Below are positions 34,172 through 42,722 of a DNA stretch of 42,912 bases, one piece after another; position 1 is the stretch's first letter, and the number at the start of each line of letters is the position of its first letter. Position numbers and translations under genes: made by a program. The stretch comes from Nostoc sp. LEGE 12450 (GTDB lineage Bacteria > Cyanobacteriota > Cyanobacteriia > Cyanobacteriales > Nostocaceae): the NCBI RefSeq assembly GCF_015206895.1, contig NZ_JADEXU010000063.1:1-42912 (forward strand). The letters are read 5' to 3'. A model generated the notes under the pieces. It had not been told where the DNA came from. It did no database searches and saw only the letters and a program-made list of their open reading frames with translations.

Positions 34172-34744
34172 TTACTTAAGATTGGCATCTAATAAGATAG
34201 ATAAAACTTGGCGTGCATACTCTGCTCCTGTTGGAGTTCTTTCTATTGTTGCCATTAGGCTAGCACCACCAATTAAAAGTAAATATTGTTGGGAGAACGC
34301 TTCCGGGTCACGCACTCCTGCGTCTTTTGCTAGCTTCATGATCTGAGTGCGGATGCCATGACGTAAATTCACTGCAATTTGGTGGACTGGATGCTGTACG
34401 TTAGCTAGTTGTACAACTGCATTAATAAAAGGACACCCTTGAAAGTCTGGTTTAGCATACCACTCCTCTAAGACATCAAACGTTGCTAGGAGTTTTTCTG
34501 TTGCAGTTTTTCCTCTTGTTTCCACAGCCTCCTCAAACCATTGCAACCATTGCCTCTGTTGATAAAGCATCACCTCTAAAATCAGTTGCTCTTTAGAGGG
34601 AAAATGGTTATAGAAAGTCTGTTTAGCAACACATGAGGCTGCAATCACTTCGTTGATTCCGACGTATGGAATACCTTTTTGGTAGAACAGCTTTAAAGCA
34701 GTCGTCAGAATTCGTTCGTAAGTGTTATTTATTTTTACTGTCAT
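34172..34744 (-). CDS. TetR/AcrR family transcriptional repressor
   Basis: The product (190 aa) has an N-terminal TetR helix-turn-helix (about 8-55), with ILTTALKLFYQKGIPYVG and the recognition helix in AKQTFYNHFPSKEQLI. A helical ligand domain follows, with the CPFINAV segment seen in many TetR proteins that sense electrophiles or biocides and control SDR or reductase genes. Its length is normal and it looks intact. It is transcribed away from the 34839-35504 gene, and two matching palindromes lie in the space between, so self-repression is likely. The ligand is unknown. Confidence 0.9.
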   Translation of the reverse strand: MTVKINNTYERILTTALKLFYQKGIPYVGINEVIAASCVAKQTFYNHFPSKEQLILEVMLYQQRQWLQWFEEAVETRGKTATEKLLATFDVLEEWYAKPDFQGCPFINAVVQLANVQHPVHQIAVNLRHGIRTQIMKLAKDAGVRDPEAFSQQYLLLIGGASLMATIERTPTGAEYARQVLSILLDANLK

Positions 34745-34757
34745 AAATAGTTCAAAC

Positions 34758-34809
34758 TAGACAAAGATGTCTACTCATGATAATCTTGTGGCAACAGACA
34801 AAGCTGTCT
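34758..34809. promoter_or_regulatory. Pair of TetR-type operator palindromes
   Basis: TAGACA-AAGA-TGTCTA (34758-34773) and AGACA-AAGC-TGTCT (34796-34809) are two near-identical palindromes with centres 37 bp apart. They begin 14 bp upstream of the TetR start codon. The shape and position fit binding sites for the divergent TetR protein. Confidence 0.6.
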
Positions 34810-34838
34810 ACTATGCTAACCAAAATTATAGAGAAAAA

Positions 34839-35504
34839 ATGTCGATGATTCATAGTCGAGATTTAGACTATTCAATTATGAACACATCAAAAATCAAATA
34901 TTTTCTAATATCTGTTGCAATAGGTGGAACATCAGTATTAATAGTTGCAGCCGGGTCTTTGGTAATAGCTGGATTAATAGGTAATGAATCAAGAAACACT
35001 TCCAATATCAATCGTCCTAGCTTTGAGAAAATGATATATTACGGTTTCCCGATTGCAATGACGGGTTTATTTTTGAGTATTTTTAGTGCTGGCGCAATAT
35101 ATCTTACAGAAAATTATTTAGATTTGAAAGAACTTACTGAACAAGAACAAATAAAAATCTCCCCTTCTTGCATAGGCTGTCGTCACTTCCACGGCGTTCG
35201 ATACAATGGGATACTTTTAACTTGTGCGATGCATCCATACGGTGCAGAGAATGAGCATTGCCTAGACTATAATGGTACAGAGAATGAGCATTGCCTAGAC
35301 GATAAAAAATTTCCATCAGCAACAGCTTCTTCTATCCTAGTGATCTCTACGACAAGACGCTTAAAGCGTTTTGGTATTGCTGATATTCGCCCAATAATTC
35401 CTGGCCATCATCTAACAAGGCTCAAAATTTTCGCAACTAAGACACAGGTGCTGAAGTATGCCAAGAATAAGATAGGGTTAAGCATGGCTAGTCATTCCAA
35501 ATGA
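34839..35504 (+). CDS. Small membrane protein with Cys-rich soluble part, unknown function
   Basis: The protein (about 221 aa) has two predicted membrane helices (ISVAIGGTSVLIVAAGSLV and IAMTGLFLSIFSAGAIYL). A cytosolic or lumenal part follows with CIGCRHFHG and CAMHPYG, a motif set I know from small cyanobacterial proteins of unknown role. An 11-residue unit (GAENEHCLDYN/GTENEHCLDDK) is tandemly duplicated. The last 65 residues are basic and look like a read-through extension. The frame is open from 34767, but that ATG lies inside an operator palindrome, so ATG 34839 or 34878 is more likely. The start is uncertain. Confidence 0.5.
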   Translation: MSMIHSRDLDYSIMNTSKIKYFLISVAIGGTSVLIVAAGSLVIAGLIGNESRNTSNINRPSFEKMIYYGFPIAMTGLFLSIFSAGAIYLTENYLDLKELTEQEQIKISPSCIGCRHFHGVRYNGILLTCAMHPYGAENEHCLDYNGTENEHCLDDKKFPSATASSILVISTTRRLKRFGIADIRPIIPGHHLTRLKIFATKTQVLKYAKNKIGLSMASHSK

Positions 35505-35653
35505 AACTTGGAGCGTTCTTGGGAATGACCGTCTTCACAGGGAATAACATCAACCACCAGTTTTGTCCCTGTTATGAGTCAACATCTCCAACAAACCATG
35601 TCATCAGATACATTTGCTTTGGTGCGAGGTATTTTGACTTATAAAAACAACAT

Positions 35654-37642
35654 TTGCTGCAAGAGATTCTGGAAGCGGCGATCGCGCTGCTACACGCAGA
35701 TATGGGCAACCTGCAAATCTACGATCCTCAAACCCAAACGCTGAAGTTTGTTGCCCAGTCTGGCTTCAGTTCAGAATTTCTCGACTTTTTTGGTACGGCA
35801 ACGGTTGGACAGACAGCTTGCAGCACTTCTATTCAGGAACGTGTGCGAGTCATTGTTGAAGATGTGGAAACTGACCCTCGCTTTGAGTTGCTGCGCTCGA
35901 TTACCAAGACAGCAGGATATCGGGCAGTGCAGTCAACACCTCTATTCGGGCAGAGGGGGGAACCACTTGGGATACTCTCCACCCATTTTCGGCAACCGCA
36001 TCGTTCTTCTGAACAAGAATTACGCCTCCTCGATTTGTACGCTCGCCAAGCCGCAGCACTAATTGAACGGAAACAGGCAGAACAAGCCCTGCGAGAGAGC
36101 GAGGAGTTGAAGCAACGCATCTTGGAGAGCAGTCAAGACTGCATCAAAGTTTTAACGTTGAACGGTGAAATCCTTTACATCAGTGAAGGTGGGCGATGCC
36201 TTTTGGAAATTGATGAGCCAACGTCTGTCAATAACGTGGATTGGGTGAGTTTTTGGCAAGGTGAAGACTACGACAATGCATTAGCTGCGATCGCGGCTGC
36301 TAAAGCCGGCAGTATGGGACAATTTCAAGGCTACCTCCCGACCATGAAAGGCTTGCCAAAATGGTGGGATAGCGTCATCTCGCCGATTCGGGATGAGTCA
36401 GGAAAAGTTGTCCAATTGGTTGCCATCTCACGAGACATCACCAAGCAAAAGCTTGCTGAAGCGGAACGCGAACGGCTGCTGCAACGAGAACAAACTGCAC
36501 GAGAAGAAGCTGAAAGCGCCAACCGGATTAAAGACGAGTTCTTGGCAGTGCTATCCCATGAGTTGCGATCGCCCCTTAACCCAATTTTGGGTTGGACAAG
36601 CTTACTTCGCAATGGCAGATTGGATGCGGCAAAAACTACTTATGCACTGGAAACCATTGAGCGCAACGCCAAGCTACAGGTGCAATTAATTGAGGATTTG
36701 CTCGATATCTCTCGCATTCTACGTGGCAAACTGAGTTTAAATGTCATGCCCGTCGATCTAAGTGTAGCGATCAAAGCTGCCTTAGAAACCGTTCGATTAG
36801 CAGCAGAAGCTAAGTCACTGCAAATTCAGATGAAACTTTCACCACAGGTTGTGACAATTAACGCAGATGCAGGGCGGTTGCAGCAGGTATTGTGGAATCT
36901 TTTATCGAATGCTGTTAAATTCACGCCCAATGGAGGCCAGATTACAGTTGCATTAACAATAGCTGAAAATCATGCCCAAATTCAAGTAAGCGATACAGGA
37001 ATTGGTATTAATCCTGACTTTCTGCCTTATATCTTTGAACATTTCCGGCAAGAAGACGGGGCAACGACCCGCAAATTTGGCGGATTGGGCTTGGGATTGG
37101 CGATCGCGCGGCAAATTGTCGAACTGCACGGAGGCACGATTCAAGTCGAGAGTTCAGGCGAAGGACAGGGAGCAATATTTATTGTCAAGTTGCCATTGCC
37201 CAGAAATAAAAATTATGGGACAACAGATGAACCGATTGCTGTATTGCCGACGCTTCGGGGCTTACCGCTCTCAAATTTGAGAGTGCTTGTCGTTGATGAT
37301 GACACAGACACTCGTGAGTTCATCGTTTTTGTTCTAGAACTGGCTGGAGCGATCGTTACCTCTGTGCCATCGGCGATTGCAGCATTAGAAGTCCTAGCCC
37401 AGTCGAAACTCGATGTACTGGTCAGTGACATTGGAATGCCAGAGATGGATGGTTATATGCTCATGCGACAAATTTGGGCAATGGAACAAGGTAAGCCAAT
37501 TCCAGCAGTTGCCCTTACTGCATACGCTGGGGAAACTGATCAAAATCAGGCTCTACTAGCTGGATTTCAAAAGCATGTTTCTAAACCAATTGAGCCAGAG
37601 ATGCTTGTGCAAACGATTATAAGTTTAATCGCTTGCGGATAG
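35654..37642 (+). CDS. Hybrid histidine kinase GAF-PAS-HisKA-HATPase-REC
   Basis: The 662-aa protein has an N-terminal GAF domain (about 1-140), a PAS domain (about 150-265), a coiled-coil linker, a HisKA domain with phospho-acceptor His302 in LSHELRSP, and an ATPase domain with N box LLSNAVKF, G1 DTGIGI, F box FEHFRQ and G2 GGLGLGLA. It ends with a receiver domain with Asp592 in SDIGMPEMDGY. All catalytic residues are present. The start is odd: the TTG has no ribosome binding site and the GAF domain begins abruptly. An ATG at 35575 lies in another frame and reads only about 26 plausible residues before the join, so the 5' end may be truncated or shifted. No partner regulator lies next to it. 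Confidence 0.88.
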   Translation: MLQEILEAAIALLHADMGNLQIYDPQTQTLKFVAQSGFSSEFLDFFGTATVGQTACSTSIQERVRVIVEDVETDPRFELLRSITKTAGYRAVQSTPLFGQRGEPLGILSTHFRQPHRSSEQELRLLDLYARQAAALIERKQAEQALRESEELKQRILESSQDCIKVLTLNGEILYISEGGRCLLEIDEPTSVNNVDWVSFWQGEDYDNALAAIAAAKAGSMGQFQGYLPTMKGLPKWWDSVISPIRDESGKVVQLVAISRDITKQKLAEAERERLLQREQTAREEAESANRIKDEFLAVLSHELRSPLNPILGWTSLLRNGRLDAAKTTYALETIERNAKLQVQLIEDLLDISRILRGKLSLNVMPVDLSVAIKAALETVRLAAEAKSLQIQMKLSPQVVTINADAGRLQQVLWNLLSNAVKFTPNGGQITVALTIAENHAQIQVSDTGIGINPDFLPYIFEHFRQEDGATTRKFGGLGLGLAIARQIVELHGGTIQVESSGEGQGAIFIVKLPLPRNKNYGTTDEPIAVLPTLRGLPLSNLRVLVVDDDTDTREFIVFVLELAGAIVTSVPSAIAALEVLAQSKLDVLVSDIGMPEMDGYMLMRQIWAMEQGKPIPAVALTAYAGETDQNQALLAGFQKHVSKPIEPEMLVQTIISLIACG

Positions 37643-37708
37643 CACTCCTGATAAAGCAAAACGAGAATAACTAGAGTATTTAAAAAACTCAATCTGACAA
37701 GAACCTAA

Positions 37709-37738
37709 TTTGCTCAACTTATGGCTACAGTGACAATC
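37709..37738. repeat. Second copy of xisH-upstream motif
   Basis: The stretch TTGCTCAACTTATGGCTACA plus GTGACAAT matches 31724-31751 with three differences over about 28 bases and in the same orientation. Here only one half of the palindrome is kept. It could be a dispersed regulatory site or one of two direct repeats left by an inserted element. Confidence 0.5.
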
Positions 37739-37961
37739 GCAATGGCAGACAAACTTGACTTAACCAAAATAATTCAAAGTTTTCAACTATAAGCTGCTGA
37801 TGGGAGCATAGGCGAAAAGGTGGAGCCAACTCTATCGAAAGCGATCGCACCTATGCTTGTGGCTGCCAAAGAAAACTGTAGATAAATAGTGGCAGCGTAA
37901 AGATAGGCAATATCAACAAAAACTTACCTAGACAAAATAAATTAGGTTATTAATACTAGAA

Positions 37962-38007
37962 ATTTTAAAACTGCCTCATTGGTATTGCAATGGAGCAGTT
38001 TTAAAAT
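37962..38007. repeat. Long hairpin, 13-bp perfect outer stem
   Basis: ATTTTAAAACTGC (37962-37974) pairs with GCAGTTTTAAAAT (37995-38007), and inner CATTG/CAATG adds to the stem. It is A/T-ended on both sides and may act as a bidirectional terminator for the kinase gene (+) or for the KGG gene (-), whose stop lies 131 bp away. Confidence 0.55.
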
Positions 38008-38137
38008 ATGCAAGTACAAAATTTATAGGGTCAAGATAAGTAAAAGTTGGCAGTTTTATGGATACTATTGCTGAAAATACACTAATGAGTGACTTCAACA
38101 AAAAACTGCACCCATTAATTATCTCTATATCTCACGT

Positions 38138-38371
38138 TTACGAACTGCCGCCCTTACGTCCAGCTTCACGAGCTTCTTCGGAAGTGAACTCATGAGCAGT
38201 ACCTTTTTCATGAGCAACTTGTCCACCTTTTTGTCCAGCTTCACGAGCTTCTTCAGAAGTGAACTCATGGGCAGTGCCTTTTTCATGAGCAGCTTGTCCG
38301 CCTTTGCTTGCAATTTCGCGTTGCTTGTCTTCATCCATAGAAGCAAAGCCACGATTGCTAGTATCTGACAT
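38138..38371 (-). CDS. KGG-repeat stress-induced protein
   Basis: This 77-aa hydrophilic protein is built from KGG-type repeats of the stress-induced family to which E. coli YciG and Bacillus GsiB belong. A 25-residue unit beginning EKGTAHEFTSEEAREAG occurs twice in tandem, preceded by a partial GFASMDEDKQREIASKGG unit. Such proteins are disordered, accumulate in stress or stationary phase and are thought to protect other macromolecules. AAGGAG lies just upstream of the ATG. The long hairpin near 37.98 kb may terminate the transcript. The tandem unit also gives a 75-nt DNA repeat. Confidence 0.9.
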   Translation of the reverse strand: MSDTSNRGFASMDEDKQREIASKGGQAAHEKGTAHEFTSEEAREAGQKGGQVAHEKGTAHEFTSEEAREAGRKGGSS

Positions 38372-38400
38372 AATATGACTCCTTGTAACTAATTAAAGAA

Positions 38401-38570
38401 GAATTCAGAAGTCAGAATTCAGGAGTCAGAATTAATGAGTGGGGAATTCAGACCCACCACTTGATTATTGCACCACTAAATCGGAGATTTAGTGGGGACT
38501 TAAACCCATTTATTCATCCGCCGCTCGCACAGAATTCAATTCTGAATTCTGACTCCTGACTCCTGAATTC
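38401..38570. repeat. Inverted GAATTC/AGTCAG repeat element
   Basis: The left arm (38401-38433) and right arm (38544-38570) are built from GAATTCAGGAGTCAG-type units in opposite orientation. Between them is a perfect hairpin, CCACTAAATC-GGA-GATTTAGTGG (38473-38495). This is the pattern of non-coding dispersed repeats in Nostoc-like genomes. It lies in a gene-free interval that runs to the IS at 39241. Confidence 0.55.
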
Positions 38571-38813
38571 TGTTCGTTAAAGCTTTTTAGGTTTTGAGCT
38601 AATGAAACCTCAAAAGCAATTCAATTGAGTTGTCTGATGGCTCTAATTTAGCCCTGTAAATCTAATGAATTCATGGTTCTTTAGAGATAAATAGTGACGA
38701 TGAATTTATCCTTCAGATATATAACTAAAGTTATTATTGGTACAATCCTATCTAGTCGGGCACATATAATGCCAATGTGGTGCCTATTAAAGTTTGCCTG
38801 ATTATCTACTAAG

Positions 38814-38837
38814 AAAAATCCCCCGATAGGTCGGGGG
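38814..38837 (-). terminator. Terminator-like hairpin, - strand
   Basis: CCCCCGA (38820-38826) pairs with TCGGGGG (38831-38837) around TAGG. On the - strand the stem is followed by ATTTTT. No - strand gene of note lies upstream, so a short RNA or an IS-derived transcript may end here. Confidence 0.45.
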
Positions 38838-39130
38838 CTAAAAAGTCAGAAAATAATATTAAACCTATTAGTTGCAATGCTAGCGTTCGCTTCACGGACA
38901 AAAATCTTTCAAAGGTTTGAATGACCTTTAAAGAATGATTGTGATAATCAGCACAAATAAACGCTTTAATAAAACTTATTCTTTTCATTATCGTCCTATG
39001 GTCGTTCAGTAGCAGTAAGATTGGACACAAGACGGTTAAGGTGATTTGAGCAGCATACTCTTCCTTACCTATATTTAAGTGAGTAGTCCTGCTCAGACCA
39101 AAATAACTTTACTCAGTTGTTAGTAATTTT

Positions 39131-39165
39131 TATATCTCAATAATTACAGTAATTATTGAGATATA
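39131..39165. repeat. Perfect 35-nt palindrome
   Basis: TATATCTCAATAATTAC (39131-39147) and GTAATTATTGAGATATA (39149-39165) are exact inverses around a single central A. It lies 75 bp left of the IS end and is distinct from the IS terminal repeats. Operator, recombination site or cruciform are all possible. Confidence 0.75.
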
Positions 39166-39240
39166 CTTCACCCTGACTATGAAAGATAATTTTGTTAAGG
39201 AATTTCCAGAAAATAAAATGCTATAAGCCTAGCTTTCGCC

Positions 39241-40910
39241 TAGGATGTTGACTTTGGGTGTTTTGAAGTGATATTTCTTCATACAGAATATATGCCTCAA
39301 AATATCCAAAAAAGATTGGTAGTTAATGAAAGAATTAAAAAGTTCGTCCAGCCGATTGATTCGTCTGTTTAAACAAAGTCGAGAGAATTGGAAAGAAACA
39401 GCACTTGAAAGACAACAAAAGCTGAGAGCGCTAGAAATAAAAATTAGAGATTTATCCCTTTCGCGGGAGAATTGGAAAAAGCGTGCCATGAAAGCAGAAA
39501 AAGAATTACGTATCCTTCGCCCTAACTCAGTTGATGTAAAAAAAAAGGAGAAGAAGTTTCCGAAAAAATAGAGGCGCTGACAGCTATTGGACATCATTAC
39601 AGCATTCAGATAATAAAAAAAGCAGTACAACAAACAGTTGATTCTGGAAGTAGTTTACGAGCAGTTGAGAAAAACCTGAAGCTGGACGCATCAGAGTCTG
39701 AAATTTCTACTCCGAACTTTAGTAGTGTAAGAAATTGGTTAGGACGAATTGGGTTGTACGAGCTTCAAAGAGAAAAAGAATATCGAACTGATTGGGTTTT
39801 TATTATTGACCTAACAGTAGAACTAGGAAAACAAAAATGCTTGGTGATTTTAGGAGTTTCTCAACAATACCTGGAATCAACCGTTTTGCCGGAGAAGCGA
39901 GGGCTAAAACACCACGATGTTCAACTCTTAGCCCTGGAAATTATGGACTCTACCAGAGGAGAAATTATCGAACAAAAGCTCTGCGAACTGACTAATATGG
40001 TTGGTCACCCAATACAAATAATAGCAGATCATGGCAGTGATATCGAAAAAGGAATTAAACTTTACTGTTCAAAACATTCCTCTGTTATTTATACCTATGA
40101 TGTAACCCATGCAATGGCTTTATTACTAAAACATGAGTTAGCGACCTCCGAGAAATATCAATCTTTTGTCCAAAAATGTAACCAGTGCCGACATCAACTT
40201 CAACAAACAGAGTTATCATTTATTTCCCCTCCATCCCAACGAGCTAGCTGTCGTTATTTCAATATTGAAAAGTTGATTAATTGGGCGCAAAAGCTTTTGA
40301 ATTGCCCAATCGAAACTTTACTGAAATTAGCACCAACTAGTGACCCAGAAACCCTTAATCAAAAACTAATAATGAAATTCGGTTGGTTAAGAGACTATCA
40401 AGAGGAAATTTGTATTTGGGAGCAAATGGTTTTAATGACTAGAACGATAGAAGCTCAACTTAAAATCAACGGAATTAACCAACAATCGAGAATTGAGTTT
40501 GAGAATAAGCAATTTCCAACCTCAACTAATCTTATTTCTGTTTTTCGACACAATATTCTTGAATATATTACAATTGAAAGTTCTCAATTCCCTGTAGAAA
40601 AGACTTTTTTGGCAACTTCCGATATAATCGAATCTATTTTTGGTAAATACAAACATTTTTCTTCTAGATGTCCTTTCAAACAGATAGGTCAGATGATTCT
40701 AAATATTTCTTTATGTACCATGAATTTCACTGGTCTGATGATTAAGGAAGCATTAGAAAATGTTCGGTATCTTGACCTTAAGGCTTGGTCATCTCAAGTT
40801 TTTGGTCAGTCCACCCTCTCAAAAAGAAAAACTGTATTTTCGACCTCAATTGACGACACAGTAATTGTATGAAGTTTTTTTAGCGATTTCCCTACAAAGT
40901 CAACACCCTA
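39241..40910 (+). mobile_element. Insertion sequence, 1670 bp, with TIRs and 9-bp target duplication
   Basis: The left end begins TAGGATGTTGACTTTGGGTG. The right end, read inversely, begins TAGGGTGTTGACTTTGTAGG, giving terminal inverted repeats with few mismatches. GCTTTCGCC flanks both sides (39232-39240 and 40911-40919) and is the likely 9-bp target duplication. The element carries a single transposase gene in two frames. I cannot assign the IS family. Confidence 0.8.
39326..40872 (+). CDS. DDE-type transposase, probably made by -1 frameshift
   Basis: The first frame (39326-39571, 81 codons) encodes a basic coiled-coil N-terminus with repeated SRENWKK units. The second frame, open to 40872, carries a DDE core: Asp in FIIDLT, Asp in IIADHGSD and Glu in DIIESIFGKYKH. 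The second frame lies at -1 and has no good start near its beginning. At 39541-39547 the sequence A-AAA-AAG is a canonical -1 slippery heptamer in the phase of the first frame. A slip there joins the two into a protein of about 515 aa that reads smoothly through KGEEVSEKIEALT. Programmed frameshifting is common in IS elements; simple decay is the alternative. Confidence 0.8.
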
Positions 40911-40935
40911 GCTTTCGCCCCTTAAGGGCGAAAGC
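40911..40935. repeat. Hairpin repeat hit by the IS
   Basis: GCTTTCGCCC (40911-40920) and GGGCGAAAGC (40926-40935) form a perfect 10-bp stem around CTTAA. The IS target duplication is the first 9 bases of this palindrome, so the element inserted at the edge of a hairpin. Confidence 0.7.
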
Positions 40936-41208
40936 GCCTCAGTCCTTGGGTTGAGCCAAAATATATTTGATACGGTGAAGCAGCGCGGTCTTCTCCCAAA
41001 GGGAGAGGCTAGCGCCAAGGGGGTTTCCCCCATGAGTGACTGCTGAACCCCATAGGGGCTGGGCATTTTATTCCCTGTAGGTGCTTAAGCCGAGTCATCC
41101 TCTAGACTTGAATAGAGTAGTCTTTTAGTAGATGTTTACACTTGGTATTAGCTATAAATTCAAAATAAGTAAATATTACTTAATCCTTGGCTAAAAAAGG
41201 AGTTTTTT
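40936..41208. other. Gene-free stretch with GC-rich hairpins
   Basis: Short perfect hairpins TCTCCC-AAA-GGGAGA, GGGGG-TTT-CCCCC and CCCC-ATA-GGGG follow each other between about 40.99 and 41.06 kb. They resemble dispersed palindromic repeats of Nostoc-like genomes. No gene is seen. Confidence 0.5.
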
Positions 41209-41280
41209 ATGATATCCACTGTAATTTTTTTTGTTGGCTACACTGTAATATCTGCGTTTTTCATTTCTCATGTTGAGTAA
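41209..41280 (+). CDS. Possible 23-aa single-pass membrane peptide
   Basis: A 23-codon ATG frame is preceded by AAGGAG 6 nt upstream, which is a strong ribosome binding site. Residues 3-20 (STVIFFVGYTVISAFFIS) form one hydrophobic helix, with a charged HVE end. Cyanobacteria have many such peptides as subunits of photosynthetic and respiratory complexes, but this one does not match any I know (PetN, PetL, PsaM, PsbX and the like). It stands alone. The ribosome binding site and the clean membrane helix support it; its short length argues for caution. Confidence 0.45.
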   Translation: MISTVIFFVGYTVISAFFISHVE

Positions 41281-42038
41281 GCAGCTAGAAACTATTAAAA
41301 TTCCTATTTGGTTATGGCACGCTTGATAAGCGCAAATCGATTATCTATAAGCCTTTTGGGTGTGGGGTGTGGCTGAGTGAGGTGTAGTGAGGAAAAAGTT
41401 TTTTAATGTCCGCGCTTATTTCTACTTTTCTTAATTTTTTCAAATCTGCAACCCTACCCACAACACCTGCCCTGGCAAAGGTTTCATCTTTACAAGAGTG
41501 CCATTGCTTCATGGCATCTATTTTTTTGTGCCAACCGCAGTTGACAAAAGCTAGCCCTGTTTACCTAGCAATCAAGTTTAATTCAGCTTTTAGATGCTCT
41601 GCCTTCATTCGGGAGCCACTATTTCCAATCTGTACAAACGCAGTTGTAGTCTTGCCGCCCCAAACAACTGGAAGACCTACTATGCCATCATTGCCCACTA
41701 TCAGTAGACAGAAAAGTTTTGCGATCGCGCACAGAGCGATCTCTACAATCAATATTTCCAGTACTTATACAGAGGCGTGAATACCTACTCTTGTACAAAA
41801 TAAATTTTAGTATAAGGTAATAAATGTAATTTTATATACTCTCTTGAGATGAATAACTCTGTAGAGTATTTTTTTGAGAGTCACTGCCCTTGAAAAATCG
41901 TCTTGTCTTGTTGCAACCCAACAAAACCTCGTTCTAACAACCATGAATTGAAAACTGTAGTTGCCCTGTCAAGAAATGCGATGCCTGCGGTTTTTGCTAG
42001 CCTACGCACTTCTTGAAACATCTATAGTTGTGTTTCTC
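41281..42038. other. Stretch with unassigned overlapping frames
   Basis: A 124-codon + frame (41406-41780) and a 63-codon - frame (41561-41752) overlap. The - strand stays protein-like in a second frame after the 63-codon frame stops (AFVNCGWHKKIDAMKQW and so on), so a decayed - strand gene is possible. I cannot choose between them and recognise neither. A HIP1 octamer lies near 41.72 kb. The rest, to 42038, is AT-rich with no gene seen. Confidence 0.3.
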
Positions 42039-42449
42039 TCAATTGTAATCGTTGCCATTAGGAGCAGACAGTTGAATCATCTCAGTAAAACGTGAATACT
42101 TAACCGCATCGGTAGGAGCATAATCTGCCGACACTGCAATTAACCCAATTTTGATATCCTCGAAATAAATCACACCCCCAATACGCCCTTCAAGAAAGAA
42201 AGCTCCATGAAATAAATGATATGGAGCGATGTAGATTAGCAAAAAGTCACTAATCTTTATTGCCCTATCAAACATCTGCTGACAAGTTTTATGGAGGACA
42301 GCATCTAGGTATTCATTATAGGCAGGCTCACCCAGGTCAGTAAATTCCGACAGATCCGCAAAATGATCCATATAAAACAACCAGATATTGGACAAGTCTG
42401 GTTCTGAGGTCAGTTTTTGCCTCAGTTCCTGAAATTGGTCGATGTTCAT
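42039..42449 (-). CDS. Conserved-looking protein of unknown function, 136 aa
   Basis: The product is acidic and soluble. A helical N-terminus (MNIDQFQELRQKLTSEPDLSN region) leads to alternating strands in the centre and C-terminus (LLIYIAPYHLFHGAFFLEG, GGVIYFEDIKIGLIAVS). It has the look of a small alpha/beta domain with no obvious catalytic motif and no membrane segment, though a hydrophobic strand run occurs. Codon use and composition fit a real gene. No Shine-Dalgarno sequence is evident before the ATG. I do not recognise the family. It stands alone, divergent from the partial helix-turn-helix gene at the window edge. Confidence 0.65.
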   Translation of the reverse strand: MNIDQFQELRQKLTSEPDLSNIWLFYMDHFADLSEFTDLGEPAYNEYLDAVLHKTCQQMFDRAIKISDFLLIYIAPYHLFHGAFFLEGRIGGVIYFEDIKIGLIAVSADYAPTDAVKYSRFTEMIQLSAPNGNDYN

Positions 42450-42722
42450 AGTCTGGATATTGATGAGGTGGGACGAGCAGACAGCACTGTGATAAATTTA
42501 CCATCAGTGATAAATTGTTGATTAACGAAGCCAAAGATAAAACCAGTCAGGTGCGATCACTACTTGTAATGCTCCAGTTAAATTTGCTAGCACATTTGAA
42601 GTCATGTTGCAAAAATAGTGTATGCGATCCAGTTTTGACTTCAAGCGGCTGTAGAATAGCAAATAAAAGCAATCTTTGGTTTAATATTTCCGCTCTTACT
42701 TGTTTGTAAAAAGTAGTAATTT

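Larger units (their letters stand above)
37643..38137. other. Gene-free stretch
   Basis: No convincing gene is present. It holds a copy of the xisH-upstream motif at 37709-37738, a HIP1 octamer near 37.84 kb and the long hairpin at 37962-38007. A 23-codon frame starting at the ATG in the motif copy is probably chance. Confidence 0.4.

Noticed and set aside
38138..38371. CRISPR-like or satellite repeat in the 38.2 kb region
   Set aside because: The 75-nt repeat unit is in frame and is explained by the duplicated KGG protein module.
38809..39030. 73-codon - strand frame
   Set aside because: A terminator-like hairpin lies inside its 3' part and the sequence has no recognisable features.
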